From positions 124,001 through 188,000 of the forward strand of contig NZ_JABWRP020000003.1 of NCBI RefSeq assembly GCF_014269035.2: DNA of 64,000 nucleotides, read 5' to 3'. The notes beneath the pieces were generated by a model. That model saw only the letters and a program-made list of their open reading frames with translations, ran no database searches and was not told the DNA's origin. Positions 29,815-43,169 of this stretch are shown piece by piece. This stretch comes from Pseudomonas vlassakiae (GTDB lineage: Bacteria; Pseudomonadota; Gammaproteobacteria; Pseudomonadales; Pseudomonadaceae). A program made the translations under genes and the position numbers. How positions within the stretch are numbered: the first letter of the stretch is position 1; each line of letters starts with the position of its first letter.

Positions 29815-30606
29815 ATGGCTAAGGTATTCGCAATCGCGAACCAGAAAGGTGGTGTCGGCAAGACCACCACCTGTATCAACCTCGCAGCATCGCTGGCCGC
29901 GACCAAGCGTCGTGTGCTGCTGATCGACCTCGATCCGCAGGGCAACGCGACCATGGGTAGCGGTGTGGACAAACACGAACTCGAGCATTCGGTCTATGAC
30001 CTGCTGATCGGGGAATGCGACCTTGCCCAGGCCATGCACTACTCCGAGCACGGCGGCTTCCAGCTGCTGCCGGCTAACCGCGACCTGACCGCCGCGGAAG
30101 TGGTGCTGCTGGAAATGCAGGTCAAGGAAAGCCGCCTGCGCAACGCCCTGGCGCCGATCCGCGAAAACTACGATTTCATCCTCATCGACTGCCCGCCGTC
30201 GCTGTCGATGCTGACGCTCAATGCGCTGGTCGCCTCCGATGGCGTCATCATCCCGATGCAGTGTGAGTACTACGCCCTGGAAGGGCTCAGCGACCTTGTG
30301 GATAACATCAAGCGCATCGCTGCCCGGTTGAACCCGGAACTCAAGATCGAAGGCCTGCTGCGGACCATGTATGACCCGCGCCTGAGCCTGAACAATGATG
30401 TTTCGGCGCAGCTCAAGGAGCATTTCGGCGAGCAGCTGTACGACACGGTCATCCCGCGCAACATCCGCCTGGCCGAGGCTCCGAGCTTCGGCATGCCGGC
30501 GCTGGCCTACGACAAGCAATCGCGTGGCGCTCTGGCTTATCTGGCCTTGGCCGGTGAACTGGTACGCCGTCAACGCCGTCAATCACGCACTGCACAGACA
30601 ACTTAA
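29815..30606 (+). CDS. parA: Chromosome-partitioning ATPase ParA (Soj)
   Basis: A 263-residue Walker-type ATPase with the deviant P-loop KGGVGKTT at its start (MAKVFAIANQKGGVGKTTTC). It moves parS-ParB complexes from the pole during segregation. The ATG at 29815 is preferred over an upstream in-frame start because it gives the family N-terminus. It is followed by parB after nine bases. Confidence 0.97.
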   Translation: MAKVFAIANQKGGVGKTTTCINLAASLAATKRRVLLIDLDPQGNATMGSGVDKHELEHSVYDLLIGECDLAQAMHYSEHGGFQLLPANRDLTAAEVVLLEMQVKESRLRNALAPIRENYDFILIDCPPSLSMLTLNALVASDGVIIPMQCEYYALEGLSDLVDNIKRIAARLNPELKIEGLLRTMYDPRLSLNNDVSAQLKEHFGEQLYDTVIPRNIRLAEAPSFGMPALAYDKQSRGALAYLALAGELVRRQRRQSRTAQTT

Positions 30607-30615
30607 GGAATCCGC

Positions 30616-31488
30616 ATGGCCGTTAAGAAACGGGGTCTCGGACGTGGGTTGGATGCACTGCTCAGTGGTCCTTCCGTCAGCGCGCTCGAAGAGCAGGCTG
30701 TGAAGATCGACCAGAAAGAACTGCAACACCTGCCCGTCGAACTGATCCAGCGCGGCAAATACCAGCCGCGCCGCGACATGGACCCTGAGGCACTGGAAGA
30801 ACTCGCACACTCGATTCGCAACCATGGGGTGATGCAACCGATCGTGGTCCGCCCGGTCGACGGTAGCCGCTATGAGATCATTGCCGGTGAGCGCCGCTGG
30901 CGCGCCACCCAGCAAGCCGGTCTCGACACCATCCCGGCGATGGTGCGCGAAGTGCCGGATGAAGCCGCCATCGCCATGGCGCTGATCGAGAACATTCAGC
31001 GCGAGGACCTCAACCCGCTGGAAGAAGCCCTGGCCCTGCAGCGCCTGCAGCAGGAGTTCGAGCTGACCCAGCAACAGGTGGCCGATGCCGTGGGCAAGTC
31101 GCGGGTGACCGTGGCCAACCTGTTGCGCCTGATTTCGCTGCCCGAGGCCATCAAGACCATGCTCGCCCACGGCGACCTGGAGATGGGCCATGCCCGCGCA
31201 TTGCTCGGCCTCGAGGAAGAACGTCAGGAAGAGGGGGCGCGTCATGTTGTCGCACGTGGCCTGACCGTGCGCCAAACTGAGGCATTGGTCCGTCAATGGC
31301 TCAATGGCAAACCTGATCCGGTCGAACCGAGCAAACCTGATCCGGACATTGCACGCCTTGAACAGCGGCTCGCAGAGCGCCTTGGCTCCGCCGTGCAGAT
31401 ACGTCACGGCAACAAGGGCAAAGGCCAGTTGGTTATCCGCTACAACTCGCTTGACGAGTTGCAAGGCGTGCTTGCTCACATCCGCTGA
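30616..31488 (+). CDS. parB: Chromosome-partitioning protein ParB (Spo0J)
   Basis: A 290-residue CTP-dependent clamp that loads at parS. The N-terminus is KKRGLGRGLDALLSG, the CTP-binding region has GERRWRA, and the HTH TQQQVADAVGKSRVTVANLLRL binds parS. The C-terminal part dimerises. Its targets are visible in the window (three parS-type sites). Confidence 0.97.
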   Translation: MAVKKRGLGRGLDALLSGPSVSALEEQAVKIDQKELQHLPVELIQRGKYQPRRDMDPEALEELAHSIRNHGVMQPIVVRPVDGSRYEIIAGERRWRATQQAGLDTIPAMVREVPDEAAIAMALIENIQREDLNPLEEALALQRLQQEFELTQQQVADAVGKSRVTVANLLRLISLPEAIKTMLAHGDLEMGHARALLGLEEERQEEGARHVVARGLTVRQTEALVRQWLNGKPDPVEPSKPDPDIARLEQRLAERLGSAVQIRHGNKGKGQLVIRYNSLDELQGVLAHIR

Positions 31489-31533
31489 AACAATTCCCGT
31501 TGTAGCGCGCAGTCGGAAATCACTACCGAAGAG

Positions 31534-31562
31534 TTGAATAGGGGTTAATCCACCCCTATACT
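31534..31562 (+). promoter_or_regulatory. Promoter of the atp operon with a palindrome in its spacer
   Basis: TTGAAT at 31534-31539 and TATACT at 31557-31562 are 17 bases apart, about 75 bp before atpI. A perfect inverted repeat, ATAGGGGT/ACCCCTAT (31538-31559, six-base gap), fills the spacer and touches both boxes. It looks like a repressor or activator site. Confidence 0.8.
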
Positions 31563-31637
31563 CTGCGCGCATTTTGTCGGCACAAATTATGCCAAGTCAT
31601 AACTGACTTGTTGGTCGACTTCCGAGGAGCAGTTGTG

Positions 31638-32931
<1,294 letters not shown>

Positions 32932-32951
32932 GACCGCCTGGCGTGTCTTGT

Positions 32952-32983
32952 AGCCTTCCCCGCTCGTTTGGGGGGAGGGCTTT
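32952..32983 (+). repeat. Hairpin between atpB and atpE
   Basis: An AGCC-TTCCCC arm pairs with GGGGGA-GGGCT around an eight-base loop, followed by TTT. It may partly terminate or stabilise RNA, so that atpE, whose product is needed in many copies, is set apart from atpB. Confidence 0.65.
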
Positions 32984-33059
32984 AAAAGTCCGCAAGGGCA
33001 GCTGTACCAAACGATTTGTTTTACCGCTTCAACTTAAAAACCTAACCAATACGACGTAA

Positions 33060-33332
<273 letters not shown>

Positions 33333-33389
33333 TCACTCGTAACCACGAGTTGATGGCTGTGATGAATTAAGACCGAGCGAGGTGTTGGC

Positions 33390-33860
33390 GTGAACATTAA
33401 TGCAACCCTGATTGGCCAATCCGTTGCCTTCCTGATTTTTGTACTCTTCTGCATGAAGTACGTATGGCCTCCGGTCATCACTGCTCTGCAGGAGCGTCAA
33501 AAGAAGATTGCCGACGGCTTGGACGCTGCCAACCGCGCAGCTCGCGACCTGGAGCTGGCCCAAGAAAAAGTGGGTCAGCAACTGCGTGAAGCTAAAGCAC
33601 AGGCAGCCGAAATCATTGAGCAAAGCAAGAAGCGCGCTGCTCAGCTTGTCGAGGAAGCCCGTGACCAGGCCCGCGTCGAAGCTGACCGTGTGAAGGCTCA
33701 GGCTCTGGCCGAGATCGAACAGGAACTGAACAGCGCGAAAGACGCCCTGCGTGCCCAAGTGGGTGCCCTGGCTGTTGGCGGTGCTGAAAAGATCCTTGGC
33801 GCCACAATCGATCAAAACGCGCATGCGGAGCTGGTTAACAAACTGGCCGCTGAAATTTAA
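33390..33860 (+). CDS. atpF: ATP synthase F0 subunit b
   Basis: A 156-residue subunit with one N-terminal membrane helix ([21 protein letters not shown]) and a long charged coiled coil that forms the peripheral stalk. It starts at GTG 33390, 57 bp after atpE. Confidence 0.97.
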   Translation: MNINATLIGQSVAFLIFVLFCMKYVWPPVITALQERQKKIADGLDAANRAARDLELAQEKVGQQLREAKAQAAEIIEQSKKRAAQLVEEARDQARVEADRVKAQALAEIEQELNSAKDALRAQVGALAVGGAEKILGATIDQNAHAELVNKLAAEI

Positions 33861-33872
33861 GCGAGGGCGATC

Positions 33873-34409
33873 ATGGCAGAACTGACCACGTTGGCCCGAC
33901 CTTACGCTAAGGCTGCCTTTGAGCATGCCCAGGCCCATCAGCAACTGGCCAATTGGTCAGCCATGCTCGGCCTGGCTGCTGCGGTGTCTCAAGACGACAC
34001 CATGCAGCGCCTGCTCAAGGCCCCGCGACTGACGAGCGCAGAAAAGGCCGCCACGTTCATTGACGTGTGCGGTGACAAGTTCAATGCACAGGCACAGAAT
34101 TTCATTCATGTTGCCGCGGAAAATGACCGTCTCCTGCTTTTGCCGGAGATTGCCGCCCTGTTCGACCTGTACAAGGCCGAGCAAGAGAAATCCGTGGACG
34201 TGGAAGTGACCAGTGCCTTCGCGTTGAACCAAGAACAGCAAGACAAACTCGCCAAGGTTCTCAGTGCACGGCTAGGCCAGGAAGTTCGCCTGCACGCGTC
34301 GGAGGATGCCAGCCTGATTGGCGGCGTCGTCATCCGCGCTGGTGACCTGGTAATCGATGGCTCTGTTCGCGGCAAGATCGCGAAACTGGCCGAAGCATTG
34401 AAATCTTGA
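33873..34409 (+). CDS. atpH: ATP synthase F1 subunit delta
   Basis: A 178-residue soluble subunit that joins the F1 head to the b-dimer stalk. The start [18 protein letters not shown] and the end [19 protein letters not shown] are standard. It sits 12 bp after atpF and 21 bp before atpA. Confidence 0.97.
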
Positions 34410-34430
34410 GTTTGAAGGGGCAGCAGAGCA

Positions 34431-35975
34431 ATGCAGCAACTCAATCCTTCCGAAATTAGTGAAATCATCAAGGGCCGCATCGACAACCTCGATGTGAGCT
34501 CCCAAGCCCGTAACGAAGGTACCGTTGTTTCGGTATCCGACGGTATCGTGCGGATCCACGGTCTGGCCGACGTCATGTACGGCGAAATGATCGAGTTCCC
34601 TGGCAGCGTATTCGGCATGGCCCTGAACCTGGAGCAAGACTCCGTAGGTGCAGTGATCCTGGGTGCCTATGACACCCTCGCCGAAGGCATGAGCGCCAAG
34701 TGCACCGGTCGTATCCTGGAAGTTCCGGTCGGCAAAGGCCTGCTGGGCCGCGTCGTCGACGCTCTGGGTAACCCGATCGATGGCAAGGGTCCTCTGACCA
34801 CCACCGAAACCGACGCGGTCGAAAAGGTCGCTCCGGGCGTTATCTGGCGTAAATCGGTAGACCAGCCTGTACAGACTGGCTACAAATCCGTCGACGCCAT
34901 GATCCCGGTCGGCCGTGGCCAGCGCGAGCTGATCATCGGTGACCGTCAGATCGGCAAGACCGCCATGGCCATCGACGCCATCATCAACCAGAAAGACTCC
35001 GGTATTTTCTGTGTTTATGTTGCAGTCGGCCAGAAGCGTTCGACCGTTGCCAACATCGTTCGCAAGCTGGAAGAAGCCGGCGCCCTGGCCAACACCATCG
35101 TGGTCGTTGCCAGTGCTTCGGAATCCGCCGCACTGCAGTTCCTGGCGCCATACGCCGGCTGCACCATGGGCGAGTTCTTCCGTGACCGCGGTGAAGACGC
35201 CCTGATCGTTTACGATGACCTGTCCAAGCAGGCCGTTGCCTACCGTCAGATCTCCCTGCTGCTGCGCCGTCCACCAGGACGTGAAGCGTACCCAGGTGAC
35301 GTGTTCTATCTCCACTCCCGTCTGCTGGAGCGTGCATCGCGCGTTTCGGAAGAGTACGTCGAGAAGTTCACCAACGGCGCAGTCACTGGCAAGACCGGTT
35401 CCCTGACCGCCCTGCCGATCATCGAAACCCAGGCTGGCGACGTTTCCGCGTTCGTTCCGACCAACGTGATTTCCATCACCGACGGTCAGATCTTCCTGGA
35501 ATCGGCCATGTTCAACTCGGGCATCCGCCCTGCAGTGAACGCCGGTGTTTCGGTATCCCGCGTAGGTGGTGCCGCTCAGACCAAGATCATCAAGAAGCTG
35601 TCCGGTGGTATTCGTACCGCTCTGGCTCAGTACCGTGAACTGGCTGCATTCGCCCAGTTCGCTTCCGATCTGGACGAAGCGACCCGCAAGCAGCTGGAGC
35701 ATGGTCAGCGCGTAACCGAGCTGATGAAGCAGAAGCAGTACGCGCCAATGTCCATCGCGGACATGGCCCTGTCGCTGTACGCCGCTGAGCGTGGTTTCCT
35801 GACTGACGTGGAAGTCTCCAAGGTCGGTAGCTTCGAGCAAGCGCTGATCGCCTACTTCAACCGTGATCACGCCGAACTGATGGCGAAGATCAACGTGAAG
35901 GGTGACTTCAACGACGAAATCGACGCTGGCATGAAAGCCGGTATCGAGAAGTTCAAGGCCACCCAGACCTGGTAA
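34431..35975 (+). CDS. atpA: ATP synthase F1 subunit alpha
   Basis: A 514-residue nucleotide-binding subunit; three copies alternate with beta in the head. P-loop GDRQIGKTA lies near residues 170-178, and [10 protein letters not shown] further on. Normal length. A GC-rich hairpin stands directly after the stop codon. Confidence 0.98.
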   Translation: MQQLNPSEISEIIKGRIDNLDVSSQARNEGTVVSVSDGIVRIHGLADVMYGEMIEFPGSVFGMALNLEQDSVGAVILGAYDTLAEGMSAKCTGRILEVPVGKGLLGRVVDALGNPIDGKGPLTTTETDAVEKVAPGVIWRKSVDQPVQTGYKSVDAMIPVGRGQRELIIGDRQIGKTAMAIDAIINQKDSGIFCVYVAVGQKRSTVANIVRKLEEAGALANTIVVVASASESAALQFLAPYAGCTMGEFFRDRGEDALIVYDDLSKQAVAYRQISLLLRRPPGREAYPGDVFYLHSRLLERASRVSEEYVEKFTNGAVTGKTGSLTALPIIETQAGDVSAFVPTNVISITDGQIFLESAMFNSGIRPAVNAGVSVSRVGGAAQTKIIKKLSGGIRTALAQYRELAAFAQFASDLDEATRKQLEHGQRVTELMKQKQYAPMSIADMALSLYAAERGFLTDVEVSKVGSFEQALIAYFNRDHAELMAKINVKGDFNDEIDAGMKAGIEKFKATQTW

Positions 35976-35980
35976 GCCGC

Positions 35981-36002
35981 AGCGGGGGCTCCGGCCCCCG
36001 CT
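35981..36002 (+). repeat. Hairpin between atpA and atpG
   Basis: AGCGGGGG and CCCCCGCT form a perfect 8-bp stem with a six-base loop in the 48-bp gap. There is no T tract, so it probably affects RNA processing or stability rather than termination. Confidence 0.75.
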
Positions 36003-36023
36003 TGCTAACCTGATAGGTGATAC

Positions 36024-36884
36024 ATGGCAGGCGCAAAAGAGATTCGCAGTAAGATTGCGAGCATCAAAAGCACGCAAAAAATTACCAGCGCCATGGAGAA
36101 AGTGGCGGTCAGCAAGATGCGCAAGGCACAAATGCGCATGGCTGCTAGCCGTCCTTACGCGGAGCGTATCCGCCAGGTGATCGGTCATCTGGCCAACGCC
36201 AACCCGGAGTACCGCCACCCGTTCATGATCGAGCGCCCTGTAAAGCGCGCCGGTTATATCGTGGTGAGCAGTGACCGTGGTCTGTGCGGCGGCTTGAACA
36301 CCAACCTGTTCAAGGCCCTGGTCAAGGACATGAACGAAAACCGCGAACAGGGCGTTGAAATCGACCTGTGCGTGATCGGCAGCAAGGGTGCGACTTTCTT
36401 CCGCATCTTTGGCGGCAACGTGGTAGCCGCGATCAGCCACTTGGGCGAAGAGCCATCGATCAATGATCTGATCGGCTCCGTCAAAGTGATGCTGGACGCC
36501 TATCTGGACGGCCGTATCGATCGCCTTTCGGTGGTTTCGAACAAGTTCATCAACACCATGACCCAAAAACCGACGGTCGAGCAATTGGTACCGTTGGTGG
36601 CAACCCCGGATCAGGATCTCAAGCACCACTGGGATTACCTGTACGAACCTGACGCAAAAGAGCTGCTGGACGGCTTGATGGTGCGTTACGTGGAGTCGCA
36701 GGTATACCAGGCGGTGGTCGAGAACAACGCTGCTGAACAGGCAGCCCGGATGATCGCCATGAAGAACGCCACAGACAACGCCGGTGATTTGATCAAAGAG
36801 CTGCAGTTGATCTACAACAAGGCGCGTCAGGCTGCGATCACCCAGGAGATCTCGGAAATCGTCGGCGGCGCTGCCGCGGTTTAA
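36024..36884 (+). CDS. atpG: ATP synthase F1 subunit gamma
   Basis: A 286-residue central-shaft subunit with the start [25 protein letters not shown]... and the C-terminal helix [19 protein letters not shown]. Both ends form the coiled coil that rotates in the head. The gene follows atpA by 48 bp and precedes atpD by 27 bp. Confidence 0.97.
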   Translation: MAGAKEIRSKIASIKSTQKITSAMEKVAVSKMRKAQMRMAASRPYAERIRQVIGHLANANPEYRHPFMIERPVKRAGYIVVSSDRGLCGGLNTNLFKALVKDMNENREQGVEIDLCVIGSKGATFFRIFGGNVVAAISHLGEEPSINDLIGSVKVMLDAYLDGRIDRLSVVSNKFINTMTQKPTVEQLVPLVATPDQDLKHHWDYLYEPDAKELLDGLMVRYVESQVYQAVVENNAAEQAARMIAMKNATDNAGDLIKELQLIYNKARQAAITQEISEIVGGAAAV

Positions 36885-38288
<1,404 letters not shown>

Positions 38289-38293
38289 TCCCG

Positions 38294-38311
38294 GCGCCCC
38301 GCAAGGGGCGC
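38294..38311 (+). repeat. Hairpin between atpD and atpC
   Basis: GCGCCCC/GGGGCGC with a GCAA tetraloop lies six bases after the atpD stop. Such a stable tetraloop stem may protect upstream RNA or lower readthrough into atpC. Confidence 0.75.
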
Positions 38312-38332
38312 TAATCAGGTTGAGGCAAGCAG

Positions 38333-38752
38333 ATGGCTATGACAGTCCATTGCGATATCGTCAGCGCGGAAGGAGAAATCTTCTCCGGCCTGGTCGAGAT
38401 GGTAGTAGCGCACGGCAACCTGGGCGATCTTGGTATCGCTCCAGGCCACGCCCCGCTGATCACCAATCTCAAGCCTGGTCCGATCACGCTGACCAAGCAA
38501 GGTGGCGATCGTGAGGTGTTCTACATCTCCGGTGGCTTCCTCGAAGTGCAGCCGAACATGGTGAAGGTTCTTGCCGACACCGTGCAGCGCGCTGCCGACC
38601 TGGACGAAGCTCAGGCTCAGGAAGCCCTCAAGGCTGCTGAGAACGCCCTGAACGCGAAAAGCTCGGACTTCGACTACGGTGCTGCTGCCGCACGTCTGGC
38701 CGAGGCTGCAGCTCAGCTGCGTACTGTCCAGCAAATGCGCAGAGGCAAGTAA
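38333..38752 (+). CDS. atpC: ATP synthase F1 subunit epsilon
   Basis: A 139-residue subunit (start [19 protein letters not shown]) with an N-terminal beta-sandwich and C-terminal helices that can inhibit ATP hydrolysis. Last gene of the operon; a terminator follows within 40 bp. A second ATG two codons later would give the shorter family start. Confidence 0.95.
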   Translation: MAMTVHCDIVSAEGEIFSGLVEMVVAHGNLGDLGIAPGHAPLITNLKPGPITLTKQGGDREVFYISGGFLEVQPNMVKVLADTVQRAADLDEAQAQEALKAAENALNAKSSDFDYGAAAARLAEAAAQLRTVQQMRRGK

Positions 38753-38790
38753 TCCGGCGTTGGCCGCATACTTCCGTTGCGATTGAGTTA

Positions 38791-38815
38791 AAGGGTAGCC
38801 TCGGCTACCCTTTTT
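38791..38815 (+). terminator. Terminator of the atp operon
   Basis: Stem GGGTAGC/GCTACCC with a four-base loop followed by TTTTT, about 40 bp after atpC. Confidence 0.93.
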
Positions 38816-38875
38816 CTTTTTCTGAATTCTTCCCAGGTCACACATCCCTGACCGCCCAGGATTGGTAGCCAGTCA

Positions 38876-40243
38876 ATGTCCCTTGATATCGTTATTCTCG
38901 CCGCCGGCCAAGGTACCCGCATGCGCTCGGCGCTGCCCAAGGTGCTGCACCCGGTAGCCGGCAATTCCATGCTCGGCCACGTTATCCACAGCGCGCGCCA
39001 GCTCAAGCCGCAGGGCATACACGTGGTCATCGGCCACGGTGCCGAGCTGGTACGCGAGCGCCTGGCCGCCGACGACCTGAATTTCGTCATGCAGGACAAG
39101 CAGCTGGGGACGGGCCATGCCGTTGCGCAGGCATTGCCGGCGATCACCGCCGACACGGTGCTGGTACTGTATGGCGACGTACCACTGATCGAAGTGGAAA
39201 CCCTGCAGCGTCTGCTGGCCAAGGTCAGCGACCAGCAGTTGGGCCTGCTCACCGTCACCCTGCAAGACCCGACCGGCTATGGCCGCATCGTGCGTGATGC
39301 ACAGGGCCAGGTCACCGCTATTGTCGAGCACAAGGACGCCAGCGAAGCGCAAAAGGCGATCAAGGAAGGTAACACCGGCATCCTGGCCATGCCGGCCGCG
39401 CGCTTGGCCGACTGGATGGGCCGCCTGTCGAACAACAATGCCCAGGGTGAGTACTACCTCACCGACGTCATCGCCATGGCGGTGGCCGATGGGCTGGTGG
39501 TCGCCACCGAACAGCCGCACGACCCGATGGAAGTGCAGGGCGCCAATGACCGTCGCCAGCTTTCGGAACTCGAGCGCCATTACCAGCTGCGTGAAGGCCG
39601 CCGCCTGATGGCCCAGGGTGTCACTTTGCGCGACCCGGCCCGTTTCGATGTGCGTGGCGAAGTGACTGTGGGTCGCGACGTGCTGATCGACATCAATGTC
39701 ATCCTGGAAGGCAAGGTGGTCATCGAGGACGACGTGCAGATCGGCCCGAACTGTGTGATCAAGGACAGCACCCTGCGCAAGGGCGCGATCATCAAAGCCA
39801 ACACGCACCTCGACGGCGCGGTGATGGGCGAGGGCAGCGATGCTGGCCCGTTCGCCCGCCTGCGCCCGGGCAGCGTGCTGGAAGCCAAGGCCCATGTGGG
39901 TAACTTCGTCGAACTGAAAAATGCCCACCTGGGTGAAGGCGCCAAGGCCGGTCACCTGACCTACCTGGGCGACGCCGAGATCGGCGCACGTACCAACATC
40001 GGCGCCGGTACCATCACCTGCAACTACGATGGTGCGAACAAGTTCAAGACCGTGATGGGTGAGGACGTGTTCATCGGCTCCAACAACTCGTTGGTGGCGC
40101 CCGTGGAAATCAAGGCCGGTGCGACTACTGCCGCCGGTTCTACCATCACTCAGGCCGTCGAAGCGGGCGAGCTGGCGGTAGCGCGTGCGCGCCAGCGCAA
40201 TATCTCGGGCTGGAAGCGGCCGGAGAAGCTCAAGAAGAGCTGA
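38876..40243 (+). CDS. glmU: Bifunctional N-acetylglucosamine-1-phosphate uridyltransferase / glucosamine-1-phosphate acetyltransferase
   Basis: A 455-residue enzyme that makes UDP-GlcNAc for peptidoglycan and LPS. The N-terminal uridyltransferase starts [25 protein letters not shown]; the C-terminal left-handed beta-helix acetyltransferase has repeated hexads (for example [20 protein letters not shown]). It stands before glmR and glmS, which supply its substrate pathway. Confidence 0.97.
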   Translation: MSLDIVILAAGQGTRMRSALPKVLHPVAGNSMLGHVIHSARQLKPQGIHVVIGHGAELVRERLAADDLNFVMQDKQLGTGHAVAQALPAITADTVLVLYGDVPLIEVETLQRLLAKVSDQQLGLLTVTLQDPTGYGRIVRDAQGQVTAIVEHKDASEAQKAIKEGNTGILAMPAARLADWMGRLSNNNAQGEYYLTDVIAMAVADGLVVATEQPHDPMEVQGANDRRQLSELERHYQLREGRRLMAQGVTLRDPARFDVRGEVTVGRDVLIDINVILEGKVVIEDDVQIGPNCVIKDSTLRKGAIIKANTHLDGAVMGEGSDAGPFARLRPGSVLEAKAHVGNFVELKNAHLGEGAKAGHLTYLGDAEIGARTNIGAGTITCNYDGANKFKTVMGEDVFIGSNNSLVAPVEIKAGATTAAGSTITQAVEAGELAVARARQRNISGWKRPEKLKKS

Positions 40244-40266
40244 GTTATACACAGCTGTTTCGATCG

Positions 40267-40301
40267 AAAGCCGACTTATGTGAATAAGTCGGCTTTTTTT
40301 T
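40267..40301 (+). terminator. glmU terminator
   Basis: Stem AAGCCGACTTA/TAAGTCGGCTT with a six-base loop and eight T, 25 bp after glmU. It separates glmU from the glmR-glmS unit. Confidence 0.93.
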
Positions 40302-40346
40302 GCCTGATCCACAGGGATATGTGTAGCCAGGAATTTTGTTCCACAC

Positions 40347-40402
40347 CTTGACGAACCGGCTAACTTAGGTTTTGATTGCAACCAATATCTTTCGAATCGA
40401 AA
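40347..40402 (+). promoter_or_regulatory. Probable glmR promoter and operator
   Basis: TTGACG at 40347-40352 and a weak -10 near 40370-40375 precede the inverted repeat TTTCGAATCGAAA at 40390-40402, eleven bases before the glmR start. DeoR-family proteins often bind TTTCG/CGAAA words, so this is a candidate autoregulatory operator. A related TTTCGATCGAAA lies at 40258-40269. Confidence 0.5.
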
Positions 40403-40413
40403 CTTATCATAAC

Positions 40414-41190
40414 ATGTCGAAACGAAATACCCCCCAGCGCCGCCACAACATCCTGGCCCTGCTCAGCGAGCAAGGCGAGGTGAGCGTCGACGCCTTGGCC
40501 AAGCGTTTCGAAACCTCGGAAGTCACCATCCGCAAGGACCTTGCCGCGCTTGAGGCCAACGGCCTGTTGCTGCGCCGCTACGGCGGTGCGGTGCCGGTAC
40601 CGCAGGAGATGCTCAGTGAACCCGCGCAACCGGTCTCTGCTTACAAGAAGGCTATCGCACGTGCAGCGGTCGGGCGTATTCGCGAGCATGCGCGGATCAT
40701 CATCGACAGCGGCAGCACCACCGCGGCGATGATTCCGGAGCTGGGCCGCCAGCCCGGTCTGGTAGTGATGACCAATTCATTGAATGTGGCCCGCGCCATC
40801 AGCGAGATCGAGCACGAGCCGGTGCTGCTGATGACCGGGGGTACCTGGGACCCGCATTCCGAGTCGTTTCAGGGTCAGGTCGCCGAGCAGGTACTACGCT
40901 CTTACGATTTCGATCAGCTGTTCATCGGTGCCGATGGCATCGACCTGCAGCGCGGCACCACCACCTTCAATGAGTTGCTTGGCCTGAGCCGAGTAATGGC
41001 CGAGGTAGCCCGCGAAGTGATCGTGATGGTCGAGTCGGACAAGGTCGGGCGCAAGATCCCCAATCTCGAGCTGCCGTGGGGCAGCGTGCACACCCTTATT
41101 ACAGACGAACGCCTGCCCGCAGCGGCACGCGAACAGATTCAAGCCCGCGGCATCAACCTGATTTGCGCCGCGATCAGCCAGGAGCAATAA
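40414..41190 (+). CDS. glmR: DeoR-family transcriptional regulator (GlmR-like)
   Basis: A 258-residue regulator. The N-terminal winged HTH is [20 protein letters not shown] and [19 protein letters not shown]; the C-terminal DeoR sensor domain has [14 protein letters not shown] and [17 protein letters not shown], which bind phosphosugars in this family. Placed between glmU and glmS, it very likely responds to an amino-sugar phosphate and controls glmS. The ATG at 40414 gives the family start [12 protein letters not shown]; the open frame upstream lacks a site. Confidence 0.88.
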   Translation: MSKRNTPQRRHNILALLSEQGEVSVDALAKRFETSEVTIRKDLAALEANGLLLRRYGGAVPVPQEMLSEPAQPVSAYKKAIARAAVGRIREHARIIIDSGSTTAAMIPELGRQPGLVVMTNSLNVARAISEIEHEPVLLMTGGTWDPHSESFQGQVAEQVLRSYDFDQLFIGADGIDLQRGTTTFNELLGLSRVMAEVAREVIVMVESDKVGRKIPNLELPWGSVHTLITDERLPAAAREQIQARGINLICAAISQEQ

Positions 41191-41192
41191 AC

Positions 41193-43028
41193 ATGTGTGG
41201 AATCGTTGGTGCCGTAGCCGAGCGCAATATCACTGCCATTCTCATCGAAGGCCTCAAGCGTCTTGAATATCGTGGTTACGACAGTGCTGGCCTGGCTGTC
41301 TACACCCAGCAGGGCGAACTGCAGCGCCGCCGCCGGATCGGCAAAGTTGCCGAGCTGCAGGCCGCTGTTGCCGCCGAGCCGCTGAACGGCCAACTGGGCA
41401 TTGCCCACACCCGCTGGGCCACCCACGGAGCACCGACCGAAGGCAACGCCCACCCGCATTTCTCCGGCAACGAAGTGGCGGTGGTGCACAACGGCATCAT
41501 CGAAAACCACGAAGAGCTGCGTGAAGAGCTGAAAGGTCTGGGCTACGTGTTTAGCTCGCAGACCGACACCGAAGTCATCGTGCATCTGATCCACCACACC
41601 CTGAAGACCCTTCCGGACCTGGCCGATGCGCTTAAATCGGCAGTGAAGCGTCTGCACGGTGCCTATGGCCTTGCGCTGATCAGCGTGGAACAACCTGACC
41701 GCCTGGTAGCCGCACGCAGCGGCAGCCCGCTGGTAATTGGCCTGGGCCACGGCGAGAACTTCCTGGCTTCCGACCAACTGGCCCTGCGCCAGGTCACCGA
41801 CCGTTTCATGTACCTGGAGGAGGGTGATATCGCCGAGATTCGCCGCGACCAGGTGAAGATCTGGGACCAGGCTGGCCACCCGGTACAACGTGAGACCGTG
41901 CAATACCACGAAGGCGCCGAAGCCGCCGACAAGGGCGCCTATCGTCACTTCATGCTCAAGGAGATCCACGAGCAGCCGACCGTGGTCCAGCGCACCCTGG
42001 AAGGCCGCCTGGGCAAGGACCATGTGATGGTCCAGGCTTTCGGCCCGCAGGCGGCCGAGCTGTTCGCCAAAGTGCGTAACGTGCAGATCGTCGCCTGCGG
42101 TACCAGCTACCACGCCGGCATGGTAGCCCGTTACTGGCTGGAGAGCCTCGCTGGCATTCCATGCCAAGTCGAAGTGGCCAGCGAATTCCGTTATCGCAAG
42201 GTAGTGGTGCAGCCAGATACGCTATTCGTCTCGATCTCCCAGTCTGGCGAAACCGCCGATACCCTGGCTGCCCTGCGCAACGCCAAGGAGCTGGGCTTCC
42301 TTGGTAGCCTGGCCATCTGCAACGTCGGCATCAGCTCGCTGGTGCGTGAGTCCGACCTGACCCTGCTGACCCTGGCCGGCCCGGAAATCGGCGTGGCCTC
42401 GACCAAGGCCTTTACCACCCAGCTGGTCTCGCTGATGCTGCTGACCCTGGCGCTGGGCCAAGTGCGCGGCACCCTCGAAGCAGGCGTCGAAGCCGAGTTG
42501 GTGGAAGAGCTGCGTCGCCTGCCGGCGCGCTTGGGTGAGGCCCTGGCCATGGACAGCACCGTAGAGAAAACTGCCGAGCTGTTTGCCGACAAGCACCATA
42601 CCCTGTTCCTCGGCCGAGGTGCCCAGTACCCGGTGGCCATGGAGGGCGCCCTGAAGCTTAAGGAAATCTCCTACATCCACGCCGAAGCCTACCCGGCCGG
42701 CGAGCTCAAGCACGGTCCGCTGGCGCTTGTGGATAACGACATGCCGGTGGTCACTGTAGCGCCGAACAATGAACTGCTGGAAAAGCTCAAGTCCAACCTG
42801 CAGGAAGTGCGTGCCCGCGGTGGTGAGCTGGTGGTGTTCGCTGACGAGAATGCCGGCATGAGCAACGGCGAAGGCACTCACGTGATCAAGGTGCCGCACA
42901 TCGTCGACGAACTGGCGCCGATCCTCTACACCATTCCGCTGCAACTGCTTTCGTACTATGTGGCGGTGCTCAAGGGTACGGACGTCGACCAGCCGCGTAA
43001 CCTGGCCAAGTCGGTGACGGTGGAGTAA
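41193..43028 (+). CDS. glmS: Glutamine-fructose-6-phosphate aminotransferase (isomerizing)
   Basis: A 611-residue enzyme that makes glucosamine-6-phosphate from fructose-6-phosphate and glutamine. After removal of Met the nucleophile is Cys1 ([12 protein letters not shown]). The C-terminal SIS domains show [14 protein letters not shown] and the end [13 protein letters not shown], the codons of which form the TnsD-binding part of attTn7 in many bacteria. The ATG at 41193 is two bases after the glmR stop. Confidence 0.98.
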   Translation: MCGIVGAVAERNITAILIEGLKRLEYRGYDSAGLAVYTQQGELQRRRRIGKVAELQAAVAAEPLNGQLGIAHTRWATHGAPTEGNAHPHFSGNEVAVVHNGIIENHEELREELKGLGYVFSSQTDTEVIVHLIHHTLKTLPDLADALKSAVKRLHGAYGLALISVEQPDRLVAARSGSPLVIGLGHGENFLASDQLALRQVTDRFMYLEEGDIAEIRRDQVKIWDQAGHPVQRETVQYHEGAEAADKGAYRHFMLKEIHEQPTVVQRTLEGRLGKDHVMVQAFGPQAAELFAKVRNVQIVACGTSYHAGMVARYWLESLAGIPCQVEVASEFRYRKVVVQPDTLFVSISQSGETADTLAALRNAKELGFLGSLAICNVGISSLVRESDLTLLTLAGPEIGVASTKAFTTQLVSLMLLTLALGQVRGTLEAGVEAELVEELRRLPARLGEALAMDSTVEKTAELFADKHHTLFLGRGAQYPVAMEGALKLKEISYIHAEAYPAGELKHGPLALVDNDMPVVTVAPNNELLEKLKSNLQEVRARGGELVVFADENAGMSNGEGTHVIKVPHIVDELAPILYTIPLQLLSYYVAVLKGTDVDQPRNLAKSVTVE

Positions 43029-43060
43029 GCAAATTCCACCTGGAAAGTGGTTTCCGACAA
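43028..43060 (+). other. attTn7: attTn7 position downstream of glmS
   Basis: Tn7 inserts about 25 bp after the glmS stop codon, which is at 43026-43028 here, so the expected point is near 43053. No transposon end or tns gene lies here; a hairpin and the next gene follow directly, so the site seems empty. Confidence 0.7.
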
Positions 43061-43075
43061 TAAAAGCCGTCATGC

Positions 43076-43109
43076 GCGATCACGGCCCCCTTTAGGGGGG
43101 CGTGGTCGC
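43076..43109 (+). terminator. Hairpin after glmS
   Basis: A long GC-rich stem (GCGATCACG-GCCCCC paired with GGGGGG-CGTGGTCGC, four-base loop) lies about 50 bp after glmS. It lacks a T tract but can end transcription between glmS and the convergent MFS gene. Confidence 0.65.
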
Positions 43110-43169
43110 GTCAGTTCAGAAAGGATGGGGCGGCGCGGTGAAGTTCGTCGGCCGCGCGGTCAAGCTGAT

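Noticed and set aside
34272..36629. A 785-residue open frame antisense to atpH, atpA and atpG
   Set aside because: It spans three genes of a conserved operon on the opposite strand and no start signal was seen; a codon-bias artefact.
38873..40381. A 502-residue open frame antisense to glmU, and a similar 407-residue one opposite dnaA (20738-21961)
   Set aside because: Both mirror conserved genes and resemble no protein family.
43032..43047. TTCCACCTGGAA-like sequence after glmS as a fourth parS
   Set aside because: The central CG of the parS core is replaced and the flanks do not match; only the half-site is similar.
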